A stretch of DNA of 6,272 nt from Planctomycetota bacterium (GTDB lineage: Bacteria; Planctomycetota; Phycisphaerae; WQYP01). Location of the stretch: NCBI GenBank assembly GCA_021826605.1, contig JAKAZF010000177.1:1-6272 (forward strand). Reading direction: 5' to 3'. The first letter of the stretch is position 1; every line of letters starts with the position of its first letter. The notes under the pieces were generated by a model, which was not told the origin of the DNA, made no database searches, and saw nothing but the letters and a program-made list of their open reading frames with translations. This document shows, one piece after another, positions 6,011 to 6,272 of the stretch. The position numbers were made by a program, and so were the translations under genes.

Positions 6011-6106
6011 TACTGAAGATACTGACTAATACTGCTAATACTGACCCATACTGTTTCCATGCCTTTGTGGTGAAAAACGTTTTGTGTTCACAAGGAGGAA
6101 GCCGAG
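6011..6106 (+). repeat. Compound repeat copy 4
   Basis: TACTG units start at 6011, 6020, 6030, 6039 and 6049 (spacing 9, 10, 9, 10). The core, 6060-6106, is one base longer and begins TGCCTTTGTGG, which pairs better with the invariant CACAAGG than the TGCCGTTGTGG of the other copies. The array ends here; the sequence after GAG diverges from the earlier linkers. Confidence 0.85.
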
Positions 6107-6168
6107 GTGGGGGGAGGGTGTTACGGAACAGCGATTACTGAATGGCACATGTCCCGGCACATCGGGAT

Positions 6169-6203
6169 GGAACCTGAAACCCGGAACCTGGAACCTGGAA
6201 GAC
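6169..6203 (+). repeat. Heptad repeat GGAACCT, five units
   Basis: GGAACCT, GAAACCC, GGAACCT, GGAACCT and GGAAGAC follow with an exact 7-base period. CCTGGAACC recurs at 6253-6261. Confidence 0.75.
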
Positions 6204-6242
6204 ATTAGAATCGCAGCGCTTCCAGCCAATTTGATCATTGAT

Positions 6243-6254
6243 TCCCGGCGAGCC
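6243..6254 (-). repeat. Distal inverted copy of GGCTCGCCGGGA
   Basis: TCCCGGCGAGCC is the exact reverse complement of 5581-5592. The two copies bracket the four-copy compound array and its right-hand flank, about 650 bases apart. Confidence 0.6.
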
Positions 6255-6272
6255 TGGAACCACTGAGGATAG

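Larger units (their letters stand above)
5597..6106 (+). repeat. Array of four compound repeats (TACTG tract plus conserved core)
   Basis: Each copy has three parts in the same order: a tract of TACTG motifs spaced 9 or 10 bases apart, a 6-base variable gap, and a core of 46 bases (47 in copy 4) that begins TGCC and ends GAG. The stretch TTCACAAGGAGGAA is identical in all four cores. Copies 2, 3 and 4 start at 5763, 5887 and 6011, exactly 124 bases apart, and the linkers after copies 2 and 3 match closely (GGAGGAT...CAAGCAACGATGCT). Copy 1 has one extra pair of TACTG units and a different, longer linker. Cores 1 and 2 differ at one position; cores 2 and 3 at six. Direct tandem duplication, then drift, explains the layout; function is unknown. 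Confidence 0.9.
5400..6272. other. Gene-free, repeat-rich region
   Basis: No reading frame here has a convincing start, ribosome site, composition and length together. The content is repeats: a bracketing inverted repeat, three heptad families, and the four-copy compound array, each listed separately. A 12-bp palindrome (GCGCTGCAGCGC, 5399-5410) overlaps the stop of the zinc-ribbon gene, but no T-run follows, so termination there is doubtful. Confidence 0.75.

Noticed and set aside
5597..6106. CRISPR array.
   Set aside because: The 124-base period is too long, the intervening sequences are themselves repeated, and there are no cas genes.
5935..6141. Plus-strand frame of 68 codons across compound repeats 3 and 4.
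   Set aside because: It reads through the repeat cores, has no ribosome site at its start, and the frame is not kept in the other copies.
5471..6254. Insertion sequence or transposon.
   Set aside because: Inverted repeats are present but there is no transposase and no visible target-site duplication, so mobility is left as a hypothesis only.

Overview
The window carries five protein genes and one long non-coding, repeat-rich tail. The gene content is ordinary for a free-living, mid-to-high-GC Gram-negative-type bacterium. I lean towards the Planctomycetes/PVC group because of the MauE/DoxX-type protein with a Ser-Cys-Gly-Cys-Phe-Gly motif and the heptad-rich intergenic DNA. This is inference and no phylogenetic marker here settles it.

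Layout. Bases 70-1787 (minus strand) are a two-gene operon: recO (recombinational repair), overlapping by 4 bases the start of a gene for a MauE/DoxX-like membrane protein with a C-terminal CPVC thioredoxin-like domain. Bases 1788-2014 are the divergent intergenic region, with a candidate leaderless recO promoter on the minus strand and a perfect 9-bp inverted repeat in front of the plus-strand gene. Bases 2015-3250 (plus) encode a secreted L,D-transpeptidase with peptidoglycan-binding and LysM-like regions. A perfect 24-bp palindrome at 3253-3276 separates it from the convergent class II fructose-bisphosphate aldolase gene (3322-4347, minus) and looks like that gene's terminator. Bases 4348-4730 contain the aldolase promoter and an imperfect palindromic element. 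Bases 4731-5399 (plus) encode an unrecognised zinc-ribbon protein.

Bases 5400-6272 hold no gene I can support. They contain four copies of a compound repeat. Each copy is a run of TACTG motifs spaced 9 and 10 bases apart, then a 6-base gap, then a 46-47-base conserved core with an imperfect hairpin and an invariant TTCACAAGGAGGAA. Copies 2, 3 and 4 are spaced exactly 124 bases apart. Around them lie three families of 7-base tandem repeats and several copies of a TGTCCCGGCG-like motif in both orientations, including a 12-base inverted pair that brackets nearly the whole array. This is the least explained part of the window.

The genes do not form a single pathway: they cover DNA repair, thiol redox or membrane biology, cell-wall cross-linking and glycolysis. 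I see no defence system, mobile-element gene, CRISPR array or RNA gene.
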